Source: Enterobacter quasihormaechei (lineage in GTDB: Bacteria > Pseudomonadota > Gammaproteobacteria > Enterobacterales > Enterobacteriaceae). From it: a stretch of DNA of 64,000 nt. The translations under genes were made by a program, and so were the position numbers. The stretch is from assembly GCF_004331385.1 (NCBI RefSeq), contig NZ_SJON01000014.1, positions 43,242 through 107,241 of the forward strand, in the 5' to 3' direction. Positions within the stretch are counted from its first letter, which is position 1; each line of letters begins with the position of its first letter. This document shows positions 36,918 to 47,644 of this stretch, piece after piece. The notes beneath the pieces were generated by a model, which saw nothing but the letters and a program-made list of their open reading frames with translations, had not been told where the DNA came from and made no database searches.

Positions 36918-38417
36918 CTATGCCACTTCCGCCACGCAGATCGTCATGCGACGGCGATAGTTTTCATAAATCCCCATTGCCAGCATTGAGAAGAAAATCG
37001 GTCCGCCAACCATCCACAGCGTGCTGTTCCAGTCATTTGCCTCAACCACGGGCTGAATGACGGTAAAAATGTTGGCGAACGCAACGACCAGCACCACAAC
37101 GGTGGTCGCCACCAGCGTCGCCGCGCGGGTTTTGAAGATCACAAACGGACGCTCCAGATCCTGCTTCGCCTTAAAGAACGGAAACGCCAAGGCCAGGAAA
37201 AGGTACGGAAGCGTCATTGACACGTTCGCCATCAGGGTCAGCTTGTTATAGAAGGCCGACGCGGTATCGCCGCCAAAGGACACCAGCAGAATGAACACGC
37301 ACACCAGCAGGCACTGCATCCACATGGCGTTAGCAGGCATACCGGCAGCATTGAGCTGGGTCATCCGTGCGGGCCACAGCGCCTTTGGCGTGCCCTGAAT
37401 AATCGCTTTCAGCGGCGAGTAGATCAGCGTGAAGAACGCGCCGGTATAGGCGAGGAACATCGACAGGCCGGTAATGCGCGCAAACCAGATCCCCAGGGTA
37501 GCCGATGCTTCCGGCGTCAGGTGCATGGCGTTACCGAGCGTCATCCCCAGGCTTTTCATCAGCACGTAGGTGATGTTCCCGAGGTTGGTGGTGTTATTGC
37601 TCAACACCTGCTGCCAGTTGGTGCTGACGCCCCAGAGGAAAATCGCCAGCGAGTAGCCAATGGAAATGACGATGGCGGCAAAGATAATGCCTTTGGCGAA
37701 GTTCTTTTCCGGGTTTTCGGTTTTGTCGACCAGCCCGCCTACGGCTTCAATACCGCCGTAAGCAAAGATGGCAAACACCACGAACGAGAGCATGGCCAGC
37801 CCGGACTGATACCCCGGATTAGGCGATGAAACAAAGTTGACTTCCTGGGCGAAATGCCCGCCGTTCAGGCACAGAATGGCGATACTGGCCAGCAGCAGCA
37901 CCAGATTCAGACACATCACGGAAATCCCGCCAACCGCGGTGATACGGGCTATTTTGTTGATGCCTTTGGAGGCCACCAGCGTGACCACCACCATCCAGCA
38001 CACCGCCAGAATACCCACCACCTGCGTGGAGCTCAGCCCCGCCAGGGACCAGACCTGCGTTTTGTCCGCACCGAAGAGAAACGTCGAGAACGGCACCCAG
38101 ACCTTGGCTGCCGTGCTGACCATCCAGACCACGTAGGATGAAAACCACATGAAGGTACCGATAAATGCATAGCGTGGACCGACGCTGTTGTTCATCCACG
38201 AATAGATGCCGCCCTCTTCTTTCCGGTAAGCCGAGCCCATCTCCGCCATCATCAGCGCAAACGGGATAAAGAAGAACAGAGCGGAAACGATATAAAACGG
38301 CGTCGCGCTGTAGCCCATCAGATAAAAAGCGGACGGGCTATTGGCAAAGCCAAAGACTGACGTAAAAATCATCAGGATGAGCCCGGTAAGGGTCATTTTT
38401 TTGAGTGAGTGGGACAT
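36918..38417 (-). CDS. yjeM: YjeM, APC-family amino-acid permease
   Basis: A 499-residue inner-membrane protein with about twelve helices, in the amino acid-polyamine-organocation superfamily (glutamate:GABA antiporter branch). Marks include SVFGFANSPSAFYLMGY in helix 1, MGSAYRKEEGGIYSWMNNS after helix 2, and FAIFAYGGIEAVGGLVDKTENP in the helix 6 region. The substrate is unknown. The ATG at 38417 (MSHSLKKMTLTG) matches the E. coli protein; a longer frame is not supported. It converges on mscM and is transcribed in the same direction as epmA upstream. Confidence 0.92.
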   Translation of the reverse strand: MSHSLKKMTLTGLILMIFTSVFGFANSPSAFYLMGYSATPFYIVSALFFFIPFALMMAEMGSAYRKEEGGIYSWMNNSVGPRYAFIGTFMWFSSYVVWMVSTAAKVWVPFSTFLFGADKTQVWSLAGLSSTQVVGILAVCWMVVVTLVASKGINKIARITAVGGISVMCLNLVLLLASIAILCLNGGHFAQEVNFVSSPNPGYQSGLAMLSFVVFAIFAYGGIEAVGGLVDKTENPEKNFAKGIIFAAIVISIGYSLAIFLWGVSTNWQQVLSNNTTNLGNITYVLMKSLGMTLGNAMHLTPEASATLGIWFARITGLSMFLAYTGAFFTLIYSPLKAIIQGTPKALWPARMTQLNAAGMPANAMWMQCLLVCVFILLVSFGGDTASAFYNKLTLMANVSMTLPYLFLALAFPFFKAKQDLERPFVIFKTRAATLVATTVVVLVVAFANIFTVIQPVVEANDWNSTLWMVGGPIFFSMLAMGIYENYRRRMTICVAEVA

Positions 38418-38551
38418 ATAACCATCCGAAACGGAATTAAACTGCGCGGATGGTAGCAGATGACCAGACAAATATTGTGGCTATACGAGTCAAATTAAGA
38501 AAAAGACCCGTGCAGAGAGAAAATAGCAGTTTTTAATATGGCAAGTTAAAT

Positions 38552-38580
38552 GGCCGGGTAAGCGACAGCGCCACCCGGCA
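38552..38580. repeat. REP element between epmA and yjeM
   Basis: CCGGGTAAGCGACAGCGCCA followed by CCCGG forms a single REP hairpin immediately after the epmA stop codon. Confidence 0.8.
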
Positions 38581-38585
38581 ACTCT

Positions 38586-39563
38586 TTAAGCGCGATCGAC
38601 CGTAAAGGCGATCACGTCGCCCAGCTGTTCCGCGCCCAGCGCGAGCATCACCAGTCGATCCACGCCCAGCGCCACGCCGGAGCAGTCCGGCAAACCGGCC
38701 TTAAGCGCTTCCAGCAGGTTGGTGTCAATCGGCTGCTGCGGCAGACCGCGCGCGTTACGCTTGCGGTTATCTTGCTCGAAACGCTGCTGCTGTTCGCGCG
38801 CGTCGGTCAGCTCGTGGAAACCGTTCGCCAGCTCAATGCCTTTAAAGTACACCTCAAAACGCTCCGCCACGCGGTGATCTTCGGTGCTGATCTGCGCCAG
38901 CGAGGCCTGGCTGGCCGGGAAGTGATAGACAAACGTCGGGCGATCTTTACCAATTTGCGGTTCAACCCCAAAGGTGAACAGCAGTTGCAGCAGCGTGTCG
39001 CGGTCCTCTTCGGTATCCGCCACGTTGCTCAGATCCAGTTTTGCCGCCACCTCACGCAACTGGGTTTTATCAGCCGACAGCGGATCGATTTCCAGATGGC
39101 GCTGGAAGGCCTGCTGATAGGAGAGCGTTTCAGCTTCCGCGCAATCCAGCACCTGTTGCAGCAGATCGTCGACTTCGTTCATCAGGCGATACATGTCGTA
39201 GTGCGGGCGGTACCACTCCAGCATGGTGAATTCCGGATTATGGTGCCGGCCCATCTCTTCATTGCGGAAGCTACGGCACAGCTGATAAACCGGGCCACAT
39301 CCGGCCGCCAGCAGACGCTTCATATGGTATTCCGGGCTGGTCATCAGATACAGATTCATGCCCTGAGAGTGGCCAGGGCCAACAAAACGGGTTTCAAACG
39401 GGACCAGATGAATATCCGTGACCGTCGCCTGACTCATGCACGGCGTTTCCACCTCCAGGACGCCGCGATCTGCAAAGAAGCGGCGGATCTCCGCCATAAT
39501 TGCTGCGCGCTTCAACAGGTTTGGAATGGATGCGCTCGGCTGCCAGGTGGCCGTTTCGCTCAT
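38586..39563 (-). CDS. epmA: EpmA (PoxA/GenX), EF-P lysine lysyltransferase
   Basis: A 325-residue class II lysyl-tRNA-synthetase paralogue without the anticodon-binding domain. It activates (R)-beta-lysine and attaches it to Lys34 of EF-P. Catalytic motifs: [12 protein letters not shown] (motif 1), [23 protein letters not shown] (motif 2) and [12 protein letters not shown] (motif 3). The ATG at 39563 gives [10 protein letters not shown] and the E. coli length. Its partners efp and epmB lie 8-10 kb away in this window. It is divergent from frdA, as in E. coli. Confidence 0.97.
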   Translation of the reverse strand: MSETATWQPSASIPNLLKRAAIMAEIRRFFADRGVLEVETPCMSQATVTDIHLVPFETRFVGPGHSQGMNLYLMTSPEYHMKRLLAAGCGPVYQLCRSFRNEEMGRHHNPEFTMLEWYRPHYDMYRLMNEVDDLLQQVLDCAEAETLSYQQAFQRHLEIDPLSADKTQLREVAAKLDLSNVADTEEDRDTLLQLLFTFGVEPQIGKDRPTFVYHFPASQASLAQISTEDHRVAERFEVYFKGIELANGFHELTDAREQQQRFEQDNRKRNARGLPQQPIDTNLLEALKAGLPDCSGVALGVDRLVMLALGAEQLGDVIAFTVDRA

Positions 39564-39722
39564 GAGTTTTTCTCCGTTTTCAGACAAGGGCACGAAGTCT
39601 ACTCGTAAGCCGGGGCAGAGACAAATTTTGCACAGTAAAAGTCCTTTTTCATTACACAGAAAAATACTGTGACGCCATTCATCAATCACGATGATAAATC
39701 ACCGCACAGAACAGCAAAAAAA

Positions 39723-39763
39723 TCGAACGCGTCAAATTTCCCTCACATCTACGCGGTTATACT
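39723..39763 (+). promoter_or_regulatory. frdA promoter with candidate FNR site
   Basis: A -10 box TATACT is at 39758-39763. TCGAACGCGTCAAA at 39723-39736 resembles the degenerate FNR site in front of E. coli frdA, with a good right half and a weak left half. It is centred about 41 bp before the predicted start of transcription, the right place for an FNR-activated promoter. The match is imperfect, so this is tentative. Confidence 0.5.
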
Positions 39764-39872
39764 GTTATACCCATAAAGGAGCAGTGGAATCGCTTCCGCA
39801 ATCGCCCGTTCGGGCAGGTGAACGTCCTTTAGTCCATCGCGTTGCGGGAAAACAAAAATCTGGAGGAATGTC

Positions 39873-41663
39873 GTGCAAACTTTTCAAGCCGATCTTGCCG
39901 TAATAGGCGCTGGCGGGGCTGGATTACGCGCTGCAATTGCTGCGGCACAAGCCAATCCGAACGCTAAAATCGCATTGATTTCAAAAGTCTATCCGATGCG
40001 CAGCCACACGGTAGCCGCAGAAGGAGGATCCGCCGCCGTCGCGCAGGATCATGACAGCTTCGAATACCATTTCCACGACACGGTTGCAGGGGGCGACTGG
40101 CTTTGCGAACAGGATGTCGTTGATTATTTCGTTCACCATTGCCCAACGGAAATGACCCAGCTGGAACAATGGGGATGCCCGTGGAGCCGCCGTCCGGACG
40201 GGAGCGTCAACGTTCGCCGCTTCGGTGGCATGAAGATCGAACGCACCTGGTTTGCCGCCGATAAGACCGGCTTCCACATGCTGCACACCCTGTTTCAGAC
40301 CTCCCTCCAGTTCCCACAAATCCAGCGCTTTGACGAACATTTCGTTCTCGACATTCTGGTCGACGACGGTCATGCGCGCGGGCTGGTGGCGATGAACATG
40401 ATGGAAGGCACGCTTGTCCAGATCCGCGCGAATGCAGTGGTCATGGCGACCGGCGGTGCGGGCCGCGTGTACCGCTATAACACCAACGGCGGCATCGTCA
40501 CCGGTGACGGTATGGGCATGGCGCTCAGCCACGGCGTGCCGCTGCGCGATATGGAGTTCGTCCAGTATCACCCAACCGGCCTGCCCGGCTCCGGTATTCT
40601 GATGACGGAAGGCTGCCGCGGTGAAGGCGGTATTCTGGTCAACAAAAACGGTTACCGTTATCTACAGGATTACGGTATGGGCCCGGAAACCCCGCTCGGC
40701 GAGCCGAAAAACAAATACATGGAACTTGGCCCACGCGACAAAGTTTCTCAGGCTTTCTGGCACGAGTGGCGCAAAGGCAACACCATCTCAACGCCGCGCG
40801 GCGACGTGGTGCATCTCGACCTGCGCCATCTCGGCGAGAAAAAACTGCTGGAGCGTCTGCCGTTTATCTGCGAGCTGGCGAAAGCCTATGTGGGCGTCGA
40901 CCCGGTGAAAGAGCCGATCCCGGTGCGTCCAACCGCGCACTATACGATGGGCGGAATCGAAACCGACCAGCAGTGCGAAACCCGCATCAAAGGGCTATTT
41001 GCGGTGGGCGAGTGTTCCTCCGTGGGTCTGCATGGCGCAAACCGTCTGGGCTCAAACTCGCTGGCTGAGCTGGTGGTCTTTGGCCGCATGGCGGGCGAAC
41101 GCGCAATGGAGCGTGCCGCAACCGCAGGCGACGCCAACAGCGCGGCGCTGGATGCGCAGGTTGCAGACGTCGAAAAACGGCTGAAAGACCTGGTGAACCA
41201 GGAAGGTAACGAAAACTGGTCGAAGATCCGCGACGAAATGGGCCTGTCGATGGAAGAAGGCTGCGGGATCTACCGTACGCCAGAGCTGATGCAGAAAACC
41301 GTCGACAAGCTGGCGGAGTTGCAGGAGCGCTTCAAGCGCGTGCGCATCACCGACACCTCCAGCGTCTTTAATACCGACCTGCTCTATACCATTGAACTGG
41401 GCCACGGCCTGAACGTCGCGGAATGTATGGCGCACTCTGCCCTGGCGCGTAAAGAGTCGCGCGGCGCGCATCAGCGTCTGGACGAGGGCTGCACCGAACG
41501 TGACGACGTCAATTTCCTTAAACACACTCTAGCCTGGCGCGATGCGGATGGCACCACCCGCCTGGACTACAGCGACGTGAAAATCACCACGCTGCCACCA
41601 GCGAAACGCGTTTACGGTGCAGAAGCAGAAGCCGCCGATAAGAAGGAGAAGGCGAATGGCTGA
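39873..41663 (+). CDS. frdA: FrdA, fumarate reductase flavoprotein subunit
   Basis: A 596-residue catalytic subunit reducing fumarate to succinate in anaerobic respiration. The FAD-binding start is [18 protein letters not shown] is attached covalently to the histidine in [10 protein letters not shown] (about residue 45). Active-site segments [18 protein letters not shown] and [10 protein letters not shown] are present. The start is GTG at 39873 preceded by GGAGGAAT; an out-of-frame ATG lies five bases before it. Its end overlaps frdB by 8 bp. Confidence 0.98.
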   Translation: MQTFQADLAVIGAGGAGLRAAIAAAQANPNAKIALISKVYPMRSHTVAAEGGSAAVAQDHDSFEYHFHDTVAGGDWLCEQDVVDYFVHHCPTEMTQLEQWGCPWSRRPDGSVNVRRFGGMKIERTWFAADKTGFHMLHTLFQTSLQFPQIQRFDEHFVLDILVDDGHARGLVAMNMMEGTLVQIRANAVVMATGGAGRVYRYNTNGGIVTGDGMGMALSHGVPLRDMEFVQYHPTGLPGSGILMTEGCRGEGGILVNKNGYRYLQDYGMGPETPLGEPKNKYMELGPRDKVSQAFWHEWRKGNTISTPRGDVVHLDLRHLGEKKLLERLPFICELAKAYVGVDPVKEPIPVRPTAHYTMGGIETDQQCETRIKGLFAVGECSSVGLHGANRLGSNSLAELVVFGRMAGERAMERAATAGDANSAALDAQVADVEKRLKDLVNQEGNENWSKIRDEMGLSMEEGCGIYRTPELMQKTVDKLAELQERFKRVRITDTSSVFNTDLLYTIELGHGLNVAECMAHSALARKESRGAHQRLDEGCTERDDVNFLKHTLAWRDADGTTRLDYSDVKITTLPPAKRVYGAEAEAADKKEKANG

Positions 41664-42390
41664 GATGCAAAAACTGAAAGTTGAAGTGGTGCGCTACAAT
41701 CCGGAAGTGGACGCCGCGCCGCACAGCGCTTTCTACGAAGTCCCTTACGACGAGCAAACCTCCCTGCTGGATGCGCTCGGCTATATTAAAGACAACCTGG
41801 CGCCAGACCTGAGTTACCGCTGGTCCTGCCGCATGGCAATCTGCGGCTCCTGCGGCATGATGGTCAACAAAGTGCCGAAGCTGGCGTGTAAAACCTTCCT
41901 GCGTGATTACACCAAAGGCATCAGGGTTGAAGCGCTGGGCAACTTCCCGATTGAGCGCGATCTGGTGGTCGACATGACCCACTTTATCGAAAGCCTCGAA
42001 GCGATAAAGCCGTACATCATCGGCAACCCGCGTACGCCGGATCAGGGGCCAAACACCCAGACGCCCGCGCAGATGGCGAAATACCATCAGTTTTCCGGCT
42101 GCATCAACTGCGGCCTGTGCTACGCCGCCTGTCCGCAGTTTGGCCTGAACCCTGAGTTTATCGGCCCGGCCGCCATTACCCTGGCGCACCGCTATAACGA
42201 GGACAGCCGCGACCACGGCAAAAAAGAACGTATGGCGCAGCTTAACGGCCAGAACGGGGTCTGGACCTGCACGTTTGTGGGTTACTGCTCTGAAGTCTGT
42301 CCGAAGCATGTCGACCCGGCCGCCGCCATTCAGCAGGGAAAAGTGGAAAGCTCGAAAGACTTTCTTATCGCTACCCTGAAACCACGCTAA
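41656..42390 (+). CDS. frdB: FrdB, fumarate reductase iron-sulfur subunit
   Basis: A 244-residue electron-transfer subunit. Cysteines of the [2Fe-2S] cluster are in [13 protein letters not shown], those of the [4Fe-4S] cluster in [12 protein letters not shown], and those of the [3Fe-4S] cluster in [13 protein letters not shown]. The ATG at 41656 overlaps frdA by 8 bp and gives the E. coli length. It carries electrons from menaquinol at FrdCD to FrdA. Confidence 0.98.
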   Translation: MAEMQKLKVEVVRYNPEVDAAPHSAFYEVPYDEQTSLLDALGYIKDNLAPDLSYRWSCRMAICGSCGMMVNKVPKLACKTFLRDYTKGIRVEALGNFPIERDLVVDMTHFIESLEAIKPYIIGNPRTPDQGPNTQTPAQMAKYHQFSGCINCGLCYAACPQFGLNPEFIGPAAITLAHRYNEDSRDHGKKERMAQLNGQNGVWTCTFVGYCSEVCPKHVDPAAAIQQGKVESSKDFLIATLKPR

Positions 42391-42400
42391 GGAGTGCATG

Positions 42401-42796
42401 ATGACGACTAAACGCAAAGCCTACGTGCGGCCAATGCCGTCCACCTGGTGGAAAAAACTGCCGTTTTATCGCTTCTATATGCTGCGTGAAGGCACGGCAG
42501 TTCCCGCGGTCTGGTTCAGCCTCGAACTGATGTACGGGCTTTATGCTCTCAAGCACGGCCCGGAAACCTGGGCCAGTTTTGTGGGCTTCCTGCAAAACCC
42601 AATCATCGTGGTTCTGAATCTGATTGTGCTCGCAGCCGCGCTGCTGCATACCAAAACCTGGTTTGAACTGGCGCCAAAAGCGGCAAACATCATTGTTAAA
42701 GGCGAGAAAATGGGACCGGAGCCGGTTATCAAAGGGCTCTGGGCGGTGACCGCAGTTGTCTCTGTGGTCATTCTGTTTGTCGCGCTGTTCTGGTAA
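42401..42796 (+). CDS. frdC: FrdC, fumarate reductase membrane anchor
   Basis: A 131-residue membrane protein with three helices (about 28-48, 62-82, 108-128) that anchors FrdAB and binds menaquinol. Glu in [13 protein letters not shown] and [13 protein letters not shown] are family features. Two adjacent ATGs exist at 42398 and 42401; I chose the second because its distance from GGAG is normal (six bases) and it gives the E. coli length. Confidence 0.96.
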   Translation: MTTKRKAYVRPMPSTWWKKLPFYRFYMLREGTAVPAVWFSLELMYGLYALKHGPETWASFVGFLQNPIIVVLNLIVLAAALLHTKTWFELAPKAANIIVKGEKMGPEPVIKGLWAVTAVVSVVILFVALFW

Positions 42797-42806
42797 GGAG
42801 ACTACT

Positions 42807-43166
42807 GTGATCAATCCAAATCCAAAACGTTCAGACGAGCCGGTCTTCTGGGGGCTGTTTGGCGCAGGCGGCATGTGGAGCGCCATTGTTGCCCCGGTCA
42901 TCATCCTGCTGGTCGGGATCATGCTGCCGCTGGGGCTGTTCCCGGGCGATGCGCTGAGCTACGAGCGCGTGCTGGCCTTTGCGAGCAGCTTTATTGGCCG
43001 CGTATTTCTCTTCCTGATGATCGTCCTGCCGCTGTGGTGCGGCCTGCACCGTATCCACCATGCGATGCACGATCTGAAAATCCATGTGCCAAGCGGTAAA
43101 TGGGTCTTCTACGGTCTGGCGACCATTCTGACGGTGGTCACGCTGATTGCCGTGGTCACCATCTGA
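42807..43166 (+). CDS. frdD: FrdD, fumarate reductase membrane anchor
   Basis: A 119-residue partner of FrdC with three membrane helices. The typical [18 protein letters not shown] stretch lies between helices 2 and 3. The start is GTG at 42807 after AAGGAG, matching the E. coli length; earlier in-frame codons lie inside frdC. Last gene of frdABCD, followed by a strong terminator. Confidence 0.97.
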   Translation: MINPNPKRSDEPVFWGLFGAGGMWSAIVAPVIILLVGIMLPLGLFPGDALSYERVLAFASSFIGRVFLFLMIVLPLWCGLHRIHHAMHDLKIHVPSGKWVFYGLATILTVVTLIAVVTI

Positions 43167-43174
43167 CTGCACTG

Positions 43175-43197
43175 GCCCGCCGTCCGGCGGGCTTTTT
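43175..43197 (+). terminator. Terminator of frdABCD
   Basis: GCCCGCC (43175-43181) pairs with GGCGGGC (43186-43192), followed by TTTTT. It lies eight bases after the frdD stop. In E. coli the equivalent hairpin is the ampC attenuator; here it lies between frdD and the convergent ampR. Confidence 0.92.
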
Positions 43198-44071
43198 ACT
43201 TTTTCATCTTTCCTGCCAGCCACCCGGAAAATTCCCGCATTGCGGGCGTTTCTGCCCGGGACTGCAATCGGGTCAGCCAGTAACTGCCGAGCTCAATTTG
43301 CGTTGCAAAGGGCTGCACAATGCGCTCGCTGGCTAACAGATGGGTAAACATATCGACAGGCGCGATGGCAATGCCCACTCCCGCCTGAGCGGCCTCCAGC
43401 ATGGTCACGGACGAATCAAACACCATTACACGGTGCGTTGGCGAAGGGGGATGCTCGCCGGCCGCCTGCATCCACGCGGACCACTCATCGCGCCGGTAGG
43501 AGCGCAGCAGCGTAAACCTGAGGATATCGGCCGGACTGTGCAGACGGGCGGCAATATCCGGCGTACACAGCGGCGCGAGCGGCGCATGACAAAGAAATTC
43601 AGCCTCGGTGCCGTGCCACGCCCCGCCGCCGTAGCGGATCGTGTAGTCAAGCCCTTCGGCGGCCGGATCGACGCGGTTATTATGGGTAGAAAGCTGAAGA
43701 TCGATATGCGGATAGCCACGGCGAAAATCGTCCAGCAGTGAGAATAACACCCCGGTCGCGAACGTGCCCACCACGCCGATTTTCAGCTTCTCCTGCGCAC
43801 GATGGTTAGCGAAGCGATCCAGCATGCCGGCTATACGATCGAACGAATCATTCAGCACCGGCAGTAAATTTTCGCCCTCGGTAGTCAACATCAGCCCGCG
43901 CGAAACGCGAACGAACAGCTGACAGTTCAGGTGTTGCTCCAGCGTCTTCACATGCTGGCTAATGGCGGAATGGGTCACGTTCAGCTCAATGGCCGCATGC
44001 GTAAAGCTGAGATGTCTTGCGGCGGCTTCAAAGGCTCGAAGCGAATTGAGGGGGAGATAGCTTCGCGTCAT
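43196..44071 (-). CDS. ampR: AmpR, LysR-type regulator of ampC
   Basis: A 291-residue LysR regulator. The N-terminal helix-turn-helix is LSFTHAAIELNVTHSAISQHVKTLE; the effector domain senses muropeptides from cell-wall recycling (UDP-MurNAc-pentapeptide keeps it repressing, anhydro-muropeptides make it activate). Gly102 and Asp135, sites where changes cause constitutive expression in relatives, are wild type here. Divergent from ampC with a shared 132-bp control region. Presence of AmpR sets this genome apart from E. coli and fits Enterobacter or Citrobacter. Confidence 0.95.
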   Translation of the reverse strand: MTRSYLPLNSLRAFEAAARHLSFTHAAIELNVTHSAISQHVKTLEQHLNCQLFVRVSRGLMLTTEGENLLPVLNDSFDRIAGMLDRFANHRAQEKLKIGVVGTFATGVLFSLLDDFRRGYPHIDLQLSTHNNRVDPAAEGLDYTIRYGGGAWHGTEAEFLCHAPLAPLCTPDIAARLHSPADILRFTLLRSYRRDEWSAWMQAAGEHPPSPTHRVMVFDSSVTMLEAAQAGVGIAIAPVDMFTHLLASERIVQPFATQIELGSYWLTRLQSRAETPAMREFSGWLAGKMKK

Positions 44072-44095
44072 GGTCTCTTCCGTTAGAAAAATTAA

Positions 44096-45349
<1,254 letters not shown>

Positions 45350-45353
45350 AACA

Positions 45354-45385
45354 TTGCCGGGTGGCGGCTTCGCCTTACCCGGCAA
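45354..45385. repeat. REP element after ampC
   Basis: TTGCCGGGTGGCGGCTTCGC followed by CTTACCCGGCAA forms a REP hairpin starting five bases after the ampC stop. No other terminator is visible between ampC and blc. Confidence 0.85.
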
Positions 45386-45457
45386 AACCCGCTGCACAAT
45401 CTTCCGCATTTTTCCTGCTGTCATCTACACTTAACAAAAAACGGTAAGGAAACTTCT

Positions 45458-45988
45458 ATGCGCATTCTGCCTGTTATTGCCGCAGTAACAGCCGCGTTTT
45501 TAGTGGTTGCTTGCAGTTCCCCAACTCCTCCGCCTGGCGTCACGGTAGTCAGTAATTTTGACGCACAGCGCTTCCTCGGCACATGGTATGAAATCGCCCG
45601 CATGGATCATAAATTCGAACGGGGCTTAGAAAAAGTAACGGCCTCCTACAGCGCGATGGATGACGGCGGGATCCAGGTCGTCAACCGCGGCTATAATCCG
45701 GACCGGCAGATGTGGCAGCAGACGGTGGGTCAGGCCTATTTCACCGGCGCGCCTAACCGCGCGGCAATGAAAATCTCTTTCTTCGGCCCATTCTACGGCG
45801 GATATAACGTTATTGCGCTGGACAAAGAGTACCGCCACGCGCTGGTGTGTGGGCCGGATCGCAACTATCTTTGGATACTCTCCCGCACGCCAACGATCAC
45901 GGCGGAAATGAAACAGCAGATGCTGGACGTTGCGACCCGGCAAGGGTTTGACGTGACGAAATTAATCTGGGTAAAACAGCCGCATTAG
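45458..45988 (+). CDS. blc: Blc, outer-membrane lipocalin
   Basis: A 176-residue bacterial lipocalin lipoprotein. The signal ends in the lipobox VVAC (Cys19). Lipocalin motif 1 is [18 protein letters not shown], and later motifs [18 protein letters not shown] and YLWILSRTP follow. Blc binds lysophospholipids and is stationary-phase induced in E. coli. Located after ampC as in E. coli. Its stop codon interlocks with that of the convergent gdx (TTAG at 45985-45988). Confidence 0.96.
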   Translation: MRILPVIAAVTAAFLVVACSSPTPPPGVTVVSNFDAQRFLGTWYEIARMDHKFERGLEKVTASYSAMDDGGIQVVNRGYNPDRQMWQQTVGQAYFTGAPNRAAMKISFFGPFYGGYNVIALDKEYRHALVCGPDRNYLWILSRTPTITAEMKQQMLDVATRQGFDVTKLIWVKQPH

Positions 45989-46302
45989 TGCGTACTCAGT
46001 TTTAACCCAATGATGCCCGCGACGATTAACGCGAGACTGGCAATGCGCGCCAGGCTCGCAGATTCCCCCAGCAGCAGAATGCCGGTAATAGCAGCCCCTA
46101 CCGCGCCAATTCCCGTCCAGACAGCGTAAGCCGTTCCCACTGGCAAGGTCCGCATTGACCATGACAGCATAACGATACTGACAATCATCGCGGCGATGGT
46201 AATGACGCTGGGCGTCAGGCGGGTAAAACCGTGGGTGTATTTCAGACCAATTGCCCATACCACTTCGAGCAAACCGGCGATAACAAGAACGATCCAGGAC
46301 AT
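45985..46302 (-). CDS. gdx: Gdx (SugE), guanidinium exporter
   Basis: A 105-residue small multidrug resistance protein with four helices, exporting guanidinium in exchange for protons as a dual-topology dimer. The essential Glu13 is in [16 protein letters not shown], which with the GLKYT segment is typical of the Gdx rather than the EmrE subtype. A guanidine-II riboswitch in its leader supports the function directly. AAGGAG precedes the ATG. Confidence 0.95.
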   Translation of the reverse strand: MSWIVLVIAGLLEVVWAIGLKYTHGFTRLTPSVITIAAMIVSIVMLSWSMRTLPVGTAYAVWTGIGAVGAAITGILLLGESASLARIASLALIVAGIIGLKLSTH

Positions 46303-46330
46303 TTCAGGCTCCTTAACTTTACGACAAGTT

Positions 46331-46371
46331 GGGGCCGTCCCCGATGAGTGACGCGCTTACGGGTCGTCCCG
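46331..46371 (-). ncRNA. Guanidine-II (mini-ykkC) riboswitch of gdx
   Basis: Read on the minus strand, two short hairpins CGGG-ACGA-CCCG (46371-46360) and GGGG-ACGG-CCCC (46342-46331) are separated by 17 bases. Both carry the ACGR loop that defines the mini-ykkC motif. The second hairpin ends 28 bases before the gdx start, close to its AAGGAG ribosome-binding site, so guanidine binding probably frees translation. Confidence 0.93.
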
Positions 46372-46564
46372 CAAGGCAGAAGTTGCACCTTATATTTTGG
46401 TTAGCGCGGTATTTTTTTTCAAACTTTTTTTGCTGAACGCGTTAAGGCAAGAAATAGCCTCAGTAAGGCGCGCAGTTCAGGCATTTATAACTCATCCGAC
46501 TTCTCTATGATGTTATGCTTTCTAATGGCAGGAAGCCAAACCACTAGCCGACTGCGAATATTGT

Positions 46565-47164
46565 ATGTTCAAAATTCTTTTGATTGACCGCTGTCACTTC
46601 ACCCGCGCGGGATTTGAAGCATGGGCCAATCATTCAGACCTGCTGTCAGGTCATTTCGTCGTAACCGGGGTGAATAACCTTTTCCTCGCCAGAGAGCATA
46701 TTCTGCAATGGAAACCTGCACTGGTCATCGCTGATTTATCTGGCTTCCGGCAGGATTTACACCATTTTCAGCAACTGTCCTCCCTGCTGATTGCCAGCGA
46801 AACGCTGCCTTTTATTTTGCTGCAATCTGGGCAGGAACAGGCGTTGACGGATTATCTGGCGCAATACCCGATATGGTCTTCACTCTCTAAAAATACCGAT
46901 CTGGAAGGACTGGCCGCAGTGATTAACGACGCGCTAACGTCATGCGCAACCCCGGAGCTTCCGGAAATGGCAGCACCGTTACTGACGCGTCAGGAAGAGA
47001 GAGTTCTGACATTATGGATGGAGGGCGCAAGCAACCAGAAGATTGCCAGTCATCTGCGCATTAACGGCAAAACGGTGTACACATACAAACGCAATATCCG
47101 CATGAAGCTTCATATGGATACGCGCTACTCCCCGTTTTTAACGCTACAGGAAGTGGAGAATTGA
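46565..47164 (+). CDS. LuxR-type regulator with degenerate receiver (possible EcnR/EntR)
   Basis: A 199-residue protein. Residues 1-125 resemble a response-regulator receiver in a weak way: Asp8 begins LLIDRCHF and a possible acceptor is in LVIADLSG (about Asp58), but the second acidic residue and the switch Lys/Thr are not clear. Residues 138-199 are a LuxR helix-turn-helix (LTRQEERVLTLWMEGASNQK, then IASHLRINGKTVYTYKRN). The overall plan is like RcsA/BglJ/YjjQ. I recall a regulator named EcnR/EntR near the entericidin genes in Citrobacter and Salmonella; this could be it. Convergent with ecnB, with a hairpin between them. Confidence 0.8.
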   Translation: MFKILLIDRCHFTRAGFEAWANHSDLLSGHFVVTGVNNLFLAREHILQWKPALVIADLSGFRQDLHHFQQLSSLLIASETLPFILLQSGQEQALTDYLAQYPIWSSLSKNTDLEGLAAVINDALTSCATPELPEMAAPLLTRQEERVLTLWMEGASNQKIASHLRINGKTVYTYKRNIRMKLHMDTRYSPFLTLQEVEN

Positions 47165-47193
47165 CGGTACGGTGAATTCACTGCCGTACCGTC
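47163..47193. terminator. Bidirectional hairpin between the LuxR gene and ecnB
   Basis: A perfect 10-bp stem (GACGGTACGG at 47163-47172, CCGTACCGTC at 47184-47193) with an 11-base loop stands between the two convergent genes and overlaps the last bases of the LuxR stop codon. T tracts are weak on both sides. Confidence 0.6.
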
Positions 47194-47200
47194 GTTGTCA

Positions 47201-47347
47201 TTAGTTCTGAGCTTTAGTTGCTGCGCCAGAAATAGCGTTACCACCGTCGGAGATATCTTCCCCTACGCCACGGGTGGTGTTACATGCAGTCAGTACCGAA
47301 GAAAGCACCAGAACAGAAAAGATCGCTGCAATTGTTTTCTTAACCAT
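47201..47347 (-). CDS. ecnB: EcnB, entericidin B lipoprotein
   Basis: A 48-residue lipoprotein starting [19 protein letters not shown] with lipobox LTAC; the mature part is [20 protein letters not shown] and ends KAQN. Entericidin B is the small bacteriolytic partner of EcnA, stationary-phase induced in E. coli. ATG at 47347 follows GGAAGAT. It reads in the same direction as ecnA, 108 bp downstream. Confidence 0.95.
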   Translation of the reverse strand: MVKKTIAAIFSVLVLSSVLTACNTTRGVGEDISDGGNAISGAATKAQN

Positions 47348-47455
47348 AATATCTTCCTTTTATAGCCAAAGTTATTTTGTGTATAGCAACTTAAGAATAG
47401 ACAAGATCTTGTCGTTTGACGGAAAAGGAAGAATTTTTAGGAAAATTAGACGGAA

Positions 47456-47587
47456 TTAGCTGGCCGCATGGGAAATGATATGGCCGAGATCCTGGATATC
47501 TTCACCCACGCCACGCGCGGTGTTGCAACCGGAGAGCATTGCGCTGGAGAGCGCGAACAGAAGCAGAATTTTAACGGTACGTTTCAT
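47456..47587 (-). CDS. ecnA: EcnA, entericidin A lipoprotein
   Basis: A 43-residue lipoprotein, MKRTVKILLLFALSSAML followed by the lipobox LSGC, then NTARGVGEDIQDLGHIISHA. It is similar to EcnB around the cysteine (NTxRGVGEDI in both) and is regarded as the antidote to EcnB. GGGAAG lies just before the ATG. Placed between efp and ecnB, as in E. coli. Confidence 0.93.
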   Translation of the reverse strand: MKRTVKILLLFALSSAMLSGCNTARGVGEDIQDLGHIISHAAS

Positions 47588-47644
47588 CTTCCCTGCCTGC
47601 AAAATCAGGCGCAGCGGGCGCTGCGCCTTACATCACGACGTAAA

